Notes: generated by a model from the sequence alone, not told the origin. A DNA stretch of 8,826 nucleotides from Euryarchaeota archaeon UBA33 (GCA_002506745.1 DAYE01000021.1:5572-14397), one strand, 5' to 3'; positions 1 through 6,361 are shown, counted from the first letter of the stretch. A program made the numbers and translations.

Positions 1-3
1 AAA

Positions 4-7
4 GGAG
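4..7 (+). promoter_or_regulatory. Shine-Dalgarno of the 76-aa ORF
   Basis: AAAGGAG at 1-7 lies seven bases before ATG 15. It matches the archaeal 16S 3' end consensus and supports this short frame as a real gene. Confidence 0.7.
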
Positions 8-14
8 AGAAACC

Positions 15-245
15 ATGCCTAAAATAAATGTGATGTATGAATTAGAGCCTATCTACCTCAATGATGAAACCCCAGATTATAAATTAAAAATAACTAATGA
101 CAAGGGAAAAAACGTCAAAGTCTCTGATAAAGTCTTTGATCTCATGCTTGATGAAGGATTACTCCGCAAGACAGATGATGGATACGTCTTCGTCGGAAAA
201 TACGAAGATCTCTACGGCAAGAAAAAGAAGAAACCTCACAGTTAA
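15..245 (+). CDS. Small lysine-rich hypothetical protein (76 aa)
   Basis: I do not recognise this protein. It is a complete 76-residue reading frame that starts at ATG 15, after a strong Shine-Dalgarno (GGAG at 4-7, spacing 7), so it is very probably translated. It has no cysteines, no membrane segment and no signal peptide. The composition is charged: an acidic, proline-containing first third (residues 9-22) and a lysine-rich C-terminus with five consecutive lysines at about 69-73. The middle (about 22-60) reads as alternating short strands and a helix, and the segment VFDLMLDEGLLRKTDDGYVFVG could be a small winged-helix-like or beta-rich fold, but this is only an impression. A Trm112-like zinc protein was considered and rejected because cysteines are absent. 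A hairpin and T-tract downstream suggest its transcript ends before the methyltransferase gene. Its promoter lies outside the window. Confidence 0.75.
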   Translation: MPKINVMYELEPIYLNDETPDYKLKITNDKGKNVKVSDKVFDLMLDEGLLRKTDDGYVFVGKYEDLYGKKKKKPHS

Positions 246-262
246 GTGTAAGCCCAACGAAG

Positions 263-332
263 GAGGGTCTGCTTCCCTTTTCGAGCATCACCTCTTCTTG
301 TGTCCCAGACCCTCTCTTCTCCAACTTTTTTT
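263..332 (+). terminator. Hairpin plus T-tract, probable transcription terminator
   Basis: GAGGGTCTG at 263-271 pairs perfectly with CAGACCCTC at 306-314 (9 bp, loop of 34 bases). It is followed after about 11 bases by seven T at 326-332. The T-tract alone is the usual archaeal termination signal. The GC-rich stem with a long pyrimidine-rich loop is more than archaea need, so it may also protect the 3' end or be part of a small RNA. The position fits the end of the 76-aa ORF transcript. The rest of the 137-base spacer up to the next gene holds only a weak TATA-like element. Confidence 0.5.
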
Positions 333-346
333 AATGAGCGGAAAAT

Positions 347-353
347 CTTATAG
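347..353 (+). promoter_or_regulatory. Possible box A for the methyltransferase-folD operon
   Basis: CTTATAG at 347-353 is centred about 36 bases before ATG 386. With the usual distance of about 26 bases to the start of transcription, the RNA would begin near 376 with a leader of about 10 bases. The match is partial and no upstream BRE stands out, so this is tentative. Confidence 0.3.
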
Positions 354-385
354 CATCACAGTAAATTCTCTTTCTGGAACAAGTG

Positions 386-1192
386 ATGAAAAAACCTGAA
401 AATAGATTTCACAAACGCACCGATGAAGAGCTGATGGATTTCATCAAGAAATTAGAATTACAGGCTTTGGAGACAGCAGAGGAACGTCTGCCCTTATATC
501 TCAAAGTCGGTATGAAAGATGCTCGTCTTATTCTTGATGTCGGTTGCGGCTCTGGGTTCGTCACTAGGGATATCGCACGACTCACAAAGGGAACAGTAAT
601 CGCTATTGATGGATCGATCTCTCTTTTAACATTTGCGCACAAGATACTCAAAGAATATACCAACGTTGCTTTCTGCATGGGTGACGCACAACAATTATGT
701 TTTGCTGACAGCACATTTGACCTTGTCACCTGTAATTTACTCTTGATGTGGGCAGACAACCCGCAAACGGTCGTCAACGAAATGACCCGGGTTGTCAAAC
801 CAAAAGGAAAAATCCTTGCATCCCTTGAACCGGATTACGGAGGGAAGATCCACTGGCCGGAGAACAAAAAGGTAGACCCCCTGTTTGCTGGAGAAGCCAT
901 CAGAAAAAAAGGCGGTGACCCACATATCGGTCGAAAACTACGGAAACTCTTCATCACCGCTGGTCTTGAAACAGTCATCGGTATCGGAAACAACCGAATC
1001 TGGTCCTGCGAGGAAGATAAACAATACTATCTCCACTCCCGTGATTTTTATATCAAGATATTGAAGGATGCAGGGTTGACGGGAAAAGAAATCGATCAAT
1101 GGGAATATGAGTTTCTCAGATCGCTTGACGAAGGTGTACAACTCAATTTCTTCCCACAGTTCTATGCGATAGGCACTAAACAGAAATCATAA
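386..1192 (+). CDS. Class I SAM-dependent methyltransferase, substrate unknown
   Basis: This is a Methyltransf_11-type Rossmann-fold methyltransferase of 268 residues. Seen in the protein: motif I LDVGCGSG at about 50-57 (SAM binding), the acidic end of strand 2 at Asp75 (AIDGS, ribose contact), GDAQQLCF at 99-106 (adenine contact), FDLVTCN at 111-117, and VVKPKGKILASLEPD around 137-150. After the core comes an EPDYGG segment (148-153) and a C-terminal helical region of about 100 residues that probably forms the substrate side. There is no signal peptide or membrane segment, so it should be cytosolic. The frame can also start at GTG 383, directly before ATG 386; ATG is preferred. No good Shine-Dalgarno is visible. 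folD follows 30 bases downstream and is probably cotranscribed, which hints at a role near one-carbon metabolism, but the motifs do not identify the substrate (small molecule, lipid, quinone or tRNA all remain possible). Confidence 0.85.
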   Translation: MKKPENRFHKRTDEELMDFIKKLELQALETAEERLPLYLKVGMKDARLILDVGCGSGFVTRDIARLTKGTVIAIDGSISLLTFAHKILKEYTNVAFCMGDAQQLCFADSTFDLVTCNLLLMWADNPQTVVNEMTRVVKPKGKILASLEPDYGGKIHWPENKKVDPLFAGEAIRKKGGDPHIGRKLRKLFITAGLETVIGIGNNRIWSCEEDKQYYLHSRDFYIKILKDAGLTGKEIDQWEYEFLRSLDEGVQLNFFPQFYAIGTKQKS

Positions 1193-1210
1193 AAACCGTT
1201 CATAATCTTT

Positions 1211-1215
1211 GAGGT
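1211..1215 (+). promoter_or_regulatory. Shine-Dalgarno of folD
   Basis: GAGGT at 1211-1215 is seven bases upstream of ATG 1223, in the 30-base gap after the methyltransferase stop. This fits internal translation in a joint transcript. Confidence 0.65.
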
Positions 1216-1222
1216 AAGAAAA

Positions 1223-2080
1223 ATGACTGCAACGATAATTAATGGCAGAGAAATTGCAAAGGAAATCCGCAGTAAAATAACTATGGATGTGCAACAATTA
1301 AAAAAGAAATATCAGAAAGAACCCCTGGTTATAACGATAGTCATTGGGGAGAATCTCTCTTCAGAACTGTATCTTAAATTACGTAACACCGCTTGCATCG
1401 AGGTAGGCATCACCTCGGAAATCTTACGATTCGATGCAAACGTCTCAGAAGCAACCATTCTTCAGACAATACAGGACCTCAATAACGACCCTTCGGTCCA
1501 TGGGATCTTCATCCAATACCCTGTTGCACCGCATCTCTCGGTAAACAAACTGATGCAGTGTGTTGCGGCGAAGAAAGACGTTGAGGGTTTTAACCCAGAG
1601 AACCTCGGAAGAACCCTGGTCGGTGATGAGGTTCTTGTCCCTTGCACACCTCTTTCGGTTCTGACAATACTGCAGCATGAGCAGATTCAACTGCAGGGAA
1701 AAGACGTTGTGATCGTGAACCATAGCAACATCGTCGGAAAACCACTCGCGGCACTTCTCCTGAACAGAAATGCAACCGTATCTATCGCTCATGTATTTAC
1801 CAAGAATCTGAAGGCGTACTCCTCCAATGCAGATATTCTGATCACCGGTGCAGGAGTAAAAAATCTCATTACCAAGGACCACATCAAAAACAAGGCAATC
1901 GTTGTCGATGTCGGTATCATAGAAACCAAAGATGGGGTCTGTGGCGATGTTGATTTTGAATCAGTAAAAGAAAAAGCAGCAGTGATCACACCGGTACCTG
2001 GTGGTGTCGGCCCGGTGACGATCGCTTGCGCATTGTCTAACATGGTGAAAACCTATCAAAAGTGTGTAGAGGATAAATAA
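1223..2080 (+). CDS. folD: FolD-like methylenetetrahydrofolate dehydrogenase/cyclohydrolase with substituted catalytic residues
   Basis: Full-length FolD family protein (285 aa; the family is about 280-300) with an N-terminal catalytic domain and a C-terminal NADP-binding Rossmann domain. FolD normally oxidises 5,10-methylene-H4folate to the methenyl form with NADP and hydrolyses that to 10-formyl-H4folate in the cytosol. The sequence aligns with the E. coli enzyme without gaps over the active-site region: Tyr50 and Gln98 are kept, but the usual Lys54 (YVxxK) is Arg54 and the usual Asp121 (KDVDG) is Glu121. The first signature has QYP instead of Q[LM]P at 98-100; the second reads PGGVGPVT instead of PGGVGP[MF]T at 259-266. 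The dinucleotide loop reads NHSNIVG at 166-172, where relatives have GxSxIVG. Conserved parts include PCTP (140-143), FTKNL (192-196) and GDVDF (241-245). The fold assignment is secure; whether both activities are retained is not. The start is fixed by the Shine-Dalgarno. It is probably cotranscribed with the methyltransferase upstream. Confidence 0.92.
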   Translation: MTATIINGREIAKEIRSKITMDVQQLKKKYQKEPLVITIVIGENLSSELYLKLRNTACIEVGITSEILRFDANVSEATILQTIQDLNNDPSVHGIFIQYPVAPHLSVNKLMQCVAAKKDVEGFNPENLGRTLVGDEVLVPCTPLSVLTILQHEQIQLQGKDVVIVNHSNIVGKPLAALLLNRNATVSIAHVFTKNLKAYSSNADILITGAGVKNLITKDHIKNKAIVVDVGIIETKDGVCGDVDFESVKEKAAVITPVPGGVGPVTIACALSNMVKTYQKCVEDK

Positions 2081-2086
2081 AAAGTC

Positions 2087-2148
2087 TTTTTTTTAAGATT
2101 TTAAGATTCTTACAAAGAAATCGAATCATCCCTACTATTCTTAAAAAA
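2087..2148. terminator. Convergent (bidirectional) terminator between folD and the ABC permease gene
   Basis: TTTTTTAAGA at 2089-2098 is repeated in inverted form as TCTTAAAAAA at 2139-2148 (10 perfect base pairs, 40 bases apart). The plus strand has eight T at 2087-2094, seven bases after the folD stop; the minus strand has six T at 2148-2143, about 17 bases after the permease stop. Each gene thus meets a T-run on its own strand, the standard archaeal termination signal. An 8-base tandem repeat, TTAAGATT, lies at 2093-2100 and 2101-2108. Confidence 0.6.
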
Positions 2149-2164
2149 GGAAGATAAATGAGAT

Positions 2165-2932
2165 TTACGCCTCAGATTTGTTGAAAAAGTAAGTCCCTAG
2201 CCCCATAATGATGATACATAGTGCTAAGATGATACCTAGGTCTATGAGCGGATGAAGAACATTGTTGACCCCAGTAAGGCTCCCTCGTATACCATCGATC
2301 ATATAAAACAACGGATCACAATACGATAGGATTTGTAGCCATCTTGGCAAGGAATCATTTACCGGGAAAAACGCTGAGGATAAAAACAACAAAGGCATCA
2401 GAATCAGACTCATAATGGATTGGAATCCTTCGAAATCTCGCATCTTTGAGGCAATGATCAAACCAAATCCGACAGCAGTAAACGACAGTAGCACCATGAT
2501 GAGCACCGTAAGCAGCAACCCCTGCAGATCCACAATAGGCACCCCCATGATAAGAGCAATGATCATAATGATAAACCCTTGAAACAACGCGATCGTTGCA
2601 CCCCCAATGGTTCTACCGATGACAATCGACAGTCGGCTCACCGGTGCCACAAGCACCTCTTGCAAGAATCCTGATTGTTTATCCCACAAGACCGATACCC
2701 CAGTAAACATGGAAGAGAAAAGAATCGCCATCGCAATAATCCCTGGAGCAAGGAAATTAATATAGGATCCTTGCATCCCTGGGAACACCGCGATGTTAAA
2801 CCCAAAACCAAGGATGAAGAGGAAGAACAACGGCTGCACAATCGTTGAAAGAACCCTGCTTTTCGCACGAAGAAACCTTTTCATCTGCCGAAGCCATAAC
2901 ATATAGATGGCTTGGAGGTCCTTCTGATTCAT
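2165..2932 (-). CDS. ABC-2 type exporter permease (DrrB-like)
   Basis: Membrane subunit of a two-gene ABC exporter, family ABC2_membrane. The 255 residues contain six predicted membrane helices at roughly 30-50, 61-82, 107-129, 137-161, 170-190 and 228-250. The typical stretch PGIIAMAILFSSMFTGVS (63-80), then WDKQSGFLQEVLVAPVSR (83-100), is the family's cytosolic coupling region. FFPVNDSLPRWLQ (188-200) before the last helix is also characteristic. It overlaps the ATPase gene by four bases (ATGA) and has a Shine-Dalgarno inside the ATPase 3' end, so the two should be made in a fixed ratio and assemble as a 2+2 complex in the cytoplasmic membrane. The substrate is not shown by the sequence; relatives export drugs, lipids or glycolipids. 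The stop is followed by a T-run shared with the convergent folD terminator. Confidence 0.88.
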   Translation of the reverse strand: MNQKDLQAIYMLWLRQMKRFLRAKSRVLSTIVQPLFFLFILGFGFNIAVFPGMQGSYINFLAPGIIAMAILFSSMFTGVSVLWDKQSGFLQEVLVAPVSRLSIVIGRTIGGATIALFQGFIIMIIALIMGVPIVDLQGLLLTVLIMVLLSFTAVGFGLIIASKMRDFEGFQSIMSLILMPLLFLSSAFFPVNDSLPRWLQILSYCDPLFYMIDGIRGSLTGVNNVLHPLIDLGIILALCIIIMGLGTYFFNKSEA

Positions 2933-3930
2933 GATTTTCTCCGCCTCAGATGAAATCCCCGTGATTTTTTTGTTCTGTTTCGAGGTGCCTCTGGGTTCTG
3001 TTCCCGCATACTTCGCCCAGTATAATAAAGAAACACATCATCAAGGGTTGGTTTCCGGACATCAACAGAAGAGATTGATACATTTATTGTCCGTGCTATA
3101 TCAAAGATTGTCGGGATTTTTTCTTCCCCACGCTCAACACCCAGTGTTAAAAAAGAAGCATGCGGTGTGATGTTACTAACCCAGGGTTCCTTTTCTAGTC
3201 TCTTCTGTAATGCTTCGTTATCAGAACATGAGAGCATTATCACATCATGACCGACTGATTTCTTCAATATATCAACCGTGTCCATCACAAGTATCTTCCC
3301 ATGATCAATTATCCCAATACGATCACATAAAAAATCAGCTTCATCCATGTAATGGGTTGTCAAAAAAATCGTCGTGCCCTCGTCTTTATTTAACTGTTTA
3401 ATGTACTCCCAAATCGCTCTCCTTGTCTGTGCATCAAGGCCCAACGTTGGCTCGTCTAAAAAAAGAACGGTTGGGGAATGCATCAGACCCCGAGCGATTT
3501 CCAATCGTCTTTTCATACCACCTGAGTAATTTTTTACTAAAACGTCTTTTTTGTCTAATAAATCGACAAGGGTGAGAACTTGTGTAATGCGTTTTTTTCT
3601 AGTATCTTGCGATAATCCATACATCCGTGAATGAAAATCAAGGTTCTCTTTTCCAGTAAGCTCAGTGTCTAATGCTGGTTCTTGGAACACAACCCCAATG
3701 TGCTCTCTGACGCTTGCTCGTTGATTCAGGATGTTAAAGCCTGCGATGGATGCTGACCCCTCACTTGGGTATAGCAAGGTGGTAAGCATTTTAATCGTCG
3801 TTGTCTTACCTGCGCCGTTTGGTCCGAGAAATCCGAAGATCTCACCTTTTTCAACAGAAAACGTAATGTGGTCAACTGCAATAAAATCATCGAATTTTTT
3901 TGTAAGATTCTCCGTTTCGATAATATTCAT
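2929..3930 (-). CDS. ABC exporter ATPase (DrrA-like)
   Basis: Nucleotide-binding subunit of the exporter, cytosolic and bound to the permease encoded directly downstream. Counting from ATG 3930 (333 aa): Walker A GPNGAGKT at 36-43, Q-loop Gln83, signature YSGGM at 135-139, Walker B LFLDEP with catalytic Glu160, D-loop GLD at 164-166 and H-loop His193 (TTHYMDEAD). All ATPase residues are intact. The C-terminal third ends in PTLDDVFLYYTGR (294-306), typical of DrrA/CcmA-type exporter ATPases with a DUF4162-like extension. It is followed by a basic tail of about 25 residues (RNRTKKSRG, then LRRRKS). A longer frame starts at ATG 3966, adding 12 residues. ATG 3930 is preferred because the homologous region begins at once (MNIIETENLTKKF), AGGT at 3937-3940 is a well-placed Shine-Dalgarno, and a box A at 3971-3979 would start the RNA inside the longer version. 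Confidence 0.9.
   Translation of the reverse strand: MNIIETENLTKKFDDFIAVDHITFSVEKGEIFGFLGPNGAGKTTTIKMLTTLLYPSEGSASIAGFNILNQRASVREHIGVVFQEPALDTELTGKENLDFHSRMYGLSQDTRKKRITQVLTLVDLLDKKDVLVKNYSGGMKRRLEIARGLMHSPTVLFLDEPTLGLDAQTRRAIWEYIKQLNKDEGTTIFLTTHYMDEADFLCDRIGIIDHGKILVMDTVDILKKSVGHDVIMLSCSDNEALQKRLEKEPWVSNITPHASFLTLGVERGEEKIPTIFDIARTINVSISSVDVRKPTLDDVFLYYTGRSMREQNPEAPRNRTKKSRGFHLRRRKS
2939..2942 (-). promoter_or_regulatory. Shine-Dalgarno of the permease, inside the ATPase gene
   Basis: On the minus strand GGAG lies six bases before the permease ATG (2932-2930), within the codons for the basic ATPase tail. With the ATGA stop/start overlap it points to translational coupling. Confidence 0.6.
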
Positions 3931-3936
3931 AGGTAA

Positions 3937-3940
3937 ACCT
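3937..3940 (-). promoter_or_regulatory. Shine-Dalgarno that decides the ATPase start
   Basis: AGGT on the minus strand, six bases before ATG 3930. ATG 3966 has only GGAT, about 15 bases away, so this site favours the shorter protein. Confidence 0.45.
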
Positions 3941-3970
3941 GGTTCAGTTTGTGTTACCAATATCATTCGT

Positions 3971-3979
3971 TTTAATAAA
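3971..3979 (-). promoter_or_regulatory. Probable box A promoter of the ABC exporter genes
   Basis: TTTATTAAA on the minus strand directly follows the stop of the Trm9-like gene and is centred about 45 bases before ATG 3930. The usual offset puts the RNA start near 3949, giving a leader of about 19 bases that includes the Shine-Dalgarno. The exporter may therefore be transcribed independently of pheT and the methyltransferase, besides any read-through. Confidence 0.45.
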
Positions 3980-4672
3980 CTATCCTTTTTTTACCACCGC
4001 AAAATAATTGTCAGGAAGTCGCTTTGAATGAATTCGTACAGATTCGATACGTTGAATTTTCAACCCTGCATCTTGTAATTCCTTGACAAACTCACTTCTG
4101 CTATAAAGATGATAGAACCGGGGGACATTCAGATTATGTTGCCTCCACCAAATATCGATATCACCAAAATCACATTTCCGGAGTATGAATTGCTTGAGGA
4201 AATGACGATAGAATTTATCCTGCCAGCGTGACCAGACACTAATCAATGCGGTCCCCTGTGATTTTAGGACACGGGTCACTTCTTGAAGAGCATTACGGCG
4301 GTTTTCTCTCCCTTGAATATTATGTAATGCTGCGATAAACAAGACCGCGTCAAAGCTTTCATCAGCAAACGGGAGTTGGACCATATCAGCATGAACCAAT
4401 GAAATATTCTCATATTTTGTCTGTCGAAGTTTTCTGTCGATTATATGAAGAAATCTCTGTGATATATCTACTCCAAATACATGAAAGCATTGTTGAGCGC
4501 ATGGGAACAGATGGCGCCCATTCCCACATCCAATATCAGCAACCATATCATTCTGCTGAAGGGAGGCAATAAAATTCAGACTATAACTCCAGGGTCTTTG
4601 CCTTGTGGTATCAAAACTCTCCGCTATAGCATCCCAAGTTTTTTGTGCGTGAAAACGATACTCTGATTGCAT
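3980..4672 (-). CDS. Trm9/ALKBH8-like tRNA wobble-uridine methyltransferase
   Basis: Class I SAM methyltransferase of 230 residues that resembles yeast Trm9 and the methyltransferase domain of human ALKBH8. Those enzymes, with the Trm112 partner, methylate carboxymethyl-uridine at tRNA position 34. Seen here: the N-terminal block TWDAIAESFDTTRQRPW (12-28; compare YDEIAPHFSQTRYKPW in Trm9), motif I VADIGCGNG (44-52), Asp69 ending strand 2, HADMVQLPF (94-102), FDAVLFIAALHN (107-118; relatives have IAVxHH), RRNALQEVTRVLKSQGTALISVW (125-147), and the C-terminal RFYHLY (185-190), which matches the FYHLF/YYHLY motif of Trm9 and ALKBH8. It acts in the cytosol. The start has a Shine-Dalgarno AAAGGAG four bases upstream, and pheT ends 23 bases upstream, so the two are probably cotranscribed. 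The exact base modified in this organism, and a Trm112 partner, cannot be seen here. A generic methyltransferase of other specificity remains possible. Confidence 0.8.
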   Translation of the reverse strand: MQSEYRFHAQKTWDAIAESFDTTRQRPWSYSLNFIASLQQNDMVADIGCGNGRHLFPCAQQCFHVFGVDISQRFLHIIDRKLRQTKYENISLVHADMVQLPFADESFDAVLFIAALHNIQGRENRRNALQEVTRVLKSQGTALISVWSRWQDKFYRHFLKQFILRKCDFGDIDIWWRQHNLNVPRFYHLYSRSEFVKELQDAGLKIQRIESVRIHSKRLPDNYFAVVKKG

Positions 4673-4676
4673 TGCT

Positions 4677-4683
4677 CTCCTTT
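4677..4683 (-). promoter_or_regulatory. Shine-Dalgarno of the Trm9-like gene
   Basis: AAAGGAG on the minus strand within the 23-base gap between the pheT stop and ATG 4672. It supports internal translation in a pheT-methyltransferase transcript. Confidence 0.65.
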
Positions 4684-4695
4684 AGGATGGCTGTA

Positions 4696-6330
4696 TTATT
4701 TGAGACGATCTGCGACGAGCTCAAATGCGATCACTGGGTGTTCAAGATGGAACGCTTGAATCGTCTTCGGATGCAACTCCCCGAATACACCGATCTCTTT
4801 TTCTTTTTTCAAGACTGCCGCGCATCGTCCTTCGATAAAAGCTGCATGGGTTTTTTCTTTAATCACTGGTTTCTCCCCGCATTCTCTCATCACGGTTTCC
4901 ACAAGTGATTTGCATTCTGTGAAGTTTGCTTTCGCATCTATCTTCAGACCAGCGAGATGGTTTCGGTTTTTTGCAGACTCGTCAACAACGGCTCCAACTT
5001 CAAAGATCTGCTGGGGTAATGGGTGATGTCGATTTTCTCGAAGAAGTTTTAACAAGGAAGGCAACAGGCTCATGCGCAGTCCACTATATTCTTCACCAAT
5101 AGGGTTTTCAATCTCGACCATCGTTCTTTTTTCTAGTCCCATACGGACAAACTCATCGTCTTTATTGGAAATAACGAACGTCGTCACCTCGTTAAATCCA
5201 AGGCCTATCATAAGCAGTCGTAAGCCATCAAAGAAGGTTTGACCTGGTAATCTTCCCCCAAAAGTTAAAGACTTAGGGAAATCTGTTTCAAACTGATCAA
5301 AACCATATCCGACAGCAACATCCTCAACAAGGTCAACCTCATGAAGGATATCAGAGCGCCAGGCGGCGATATCTACCAGGAGTGTCCCATCACCTGTATC
5401 TACCACATGATGTCCCATCTTTTCTAAATACATGATGATTTCTTTTCCTGTAAAGCCGGTTCCAAGGATTCTATTTACGGAAGCATGGGATAATTTTCTC
5501 TGTACTGGTGTGAAATCAGGGGATATTATTTTTTTTCCTTCGTCAAACACTACGGTTTGGTAGATTTTTCCGCCTCGCTCAGCAAGCGCGCTTGTGACGA
5601 TGTTCAGCGCGTAATTAATCGCTTTTCTGTCAGTGCCGGTGACATCAATAAATATCTCTTTTGTGTACGGGGTCACCTCAGTTAAACTCCCATTAATGAT
5701 AGGGGGAAACGAAAGGACATTATGATTCGCATCAACAATCAAAGGATATTTATCAAAACCATCGAGGAGGTAGGCGTAATCCATACCTTTTTCATGTTTT
5801 TTCAATATCTCTCTCATGGTCATTGTTTCATCCTTTGCTAATGGTACAAATGACACAGAATCTGGATCTACCGCTTTGTATACGAATGGTGGTGTCACCG
5901 GTTCTGCGTTATGCACACCTATTGCGACTTTCTTTCTATTTCTGCCTAGACCGACATGAAGTTTTTCCTGTAATCCCATCAGTGATGTTATCAGCTCATC
6001 GGTCATTGTTATGTTTTTTACAAACGCGGTGGTGACGAACGGCCTTATTTTTTTGACTGATGCATCGACGGTTAATGTCACATCTGATGTCATCGTCTCA
6101 TAGGTCTGTAAACCAGTACGGAATCCAAAAAAGGCTCGTGATGCACGCGCGATACCTTCTACTGATGTAAGATCCGGTCGATTGGGGAAAAACTCGATGT
6201 TTATCTCATCGCCATTCATATGACTGAAATCCCCACCGATCATCGGAAGTCTATCGATGAGTGTCTGCTTAGGGATATGATGACCAAGCAACTGAATGAA
6301 ATCTTGATAATTAAAGGTGACAAGCGGCAT
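4696..6330 (-). CDS. pheT: Phenylalanine--tRNA ligase beta subunit (archaeal type)
   Basis: Beta subunit of the alpha2-beta2 PheRS that charges tRNA-Phe in the cytosol; 544 residues, the archaeal/eukaryotic length. Visible parts: an N-terminal B1-like region (1-75, with FFPNRPDL at 47-54); the B3/4 editing domain (about 90-260, with GRNRKKVAIGVHN at 129-141, FPPIING at 208-214 and IFIDVTGTD at 226-234); the B5 DNA-binding-like domain (about 275-345, with AAWRSDILHEVDLVEDVAVGYGFD at 322-345); and a C-terminal synthetase-like domain (about 360-544, with GFNEVTTFVIS and IENPIGEEYSGLRMSLLPSLL at 407-427) that supports the alpha subunit. Asn141 and Ser215 stand where relatives mostly have acidic residues. 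The start matches the family N-terminus; no Shine-Dalgarno is present, but a box A about 28 bases upstream suggests a leaderless mRNA. pheS is not adjacent: the neighbour upstream is the divergent DUF373 gene. The Trm9-like gene follows 23 bases downstream. Confidence 0.96.
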   Translation of the reverse strand: MPLVTFNYQDFIQLLGHHIPKQTLIDRLPMIGGDFSHMNGDEINIEFFPNRPDLTSVEGIARASRAFFGFRTGLQTYETMTSDVTLTVDASVKKIRPFVTTAFVKNITMTDELITSLMGLQEKLHVGLGRNRKKVAIGVHNAEPVTPPFVYKAVDPDSVSFVPLAKDETMTMREILKKHEKGMDYAYLLDGFDKYPLIVDANHNVLSFPPIINGSLTEVTPYTKEIFIDVTGTDRKAINYALNIVTSALAERGGKIYQTVVFDEGKKIISPDFTPVQRKLSHASVNRILGTGFTGKEIIMYLEKMGHHVVDTGDGTLLVDIAAWRSDILHEVDLVEDVAVGYGFDQFETDFPKSLTFGGRLPGQTFFDGLRLLMIGLGFNEVTTFVISNKDDEFVRMGLEKRTMVEIENPIGEEYSGLRMSLLPSLLKLLRENRHHPLPQQIFEVGAVVDESAKNRNHLAGLKIDAKANFTECKSLVETVMRECGEKPVIKEKTHAAFIEGRCAAVLKKEKEIGVFGELHPKTIQAFHLEHPVIAFELVADRLK

Positions 6331-6354
6331 ACAGAAAAGGAAATAGAATGCAGG

Positions 6355-6361
6355 TATATTT
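6355..6361 (-). promoter_or_regulatory. Box A of pheT, leaderless spacing
   Basis: AAATATA on the minus strand is centred about 28 bases before the pheT ATG. With the normal 25-27 base offset, transcription starts at or within a few bases of the ATG. This agrees with the pyrimidine-rich upstream stretch that lacks any Shine-Dalgarno. Confidence 0.55.

Noticed and set aside
15..245. 76-aa ORF as the Trm112 partner of the Trm9-like enzyme
   Set aside because: Trm112 proteins usually carry zinc-binding cysteines near both ends; this protein has none and lacks the LxCPxC pattern.
97..399. Plus-strand open frame overlapping the 76-aa gene and the hairpin
   Set aside because: It lies in another frame of the 76-aa gene, has no ribosome site or recognisable domain, and crosses the terminator-like element.
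3931..3966. Upstream ATG 3966 as the start of the ABC ATPase
   Set aside because: The extra 12 residues have no family match, the site has no well-placed Shine-Dalgarno, and the likely RNA start lies inside it.
4645..4908. Plus-strand open frame across the pheT/methyltransferase junction
   Set aside because: It is antisense to two well-identified genes, with a composition typical of a shadow frame.
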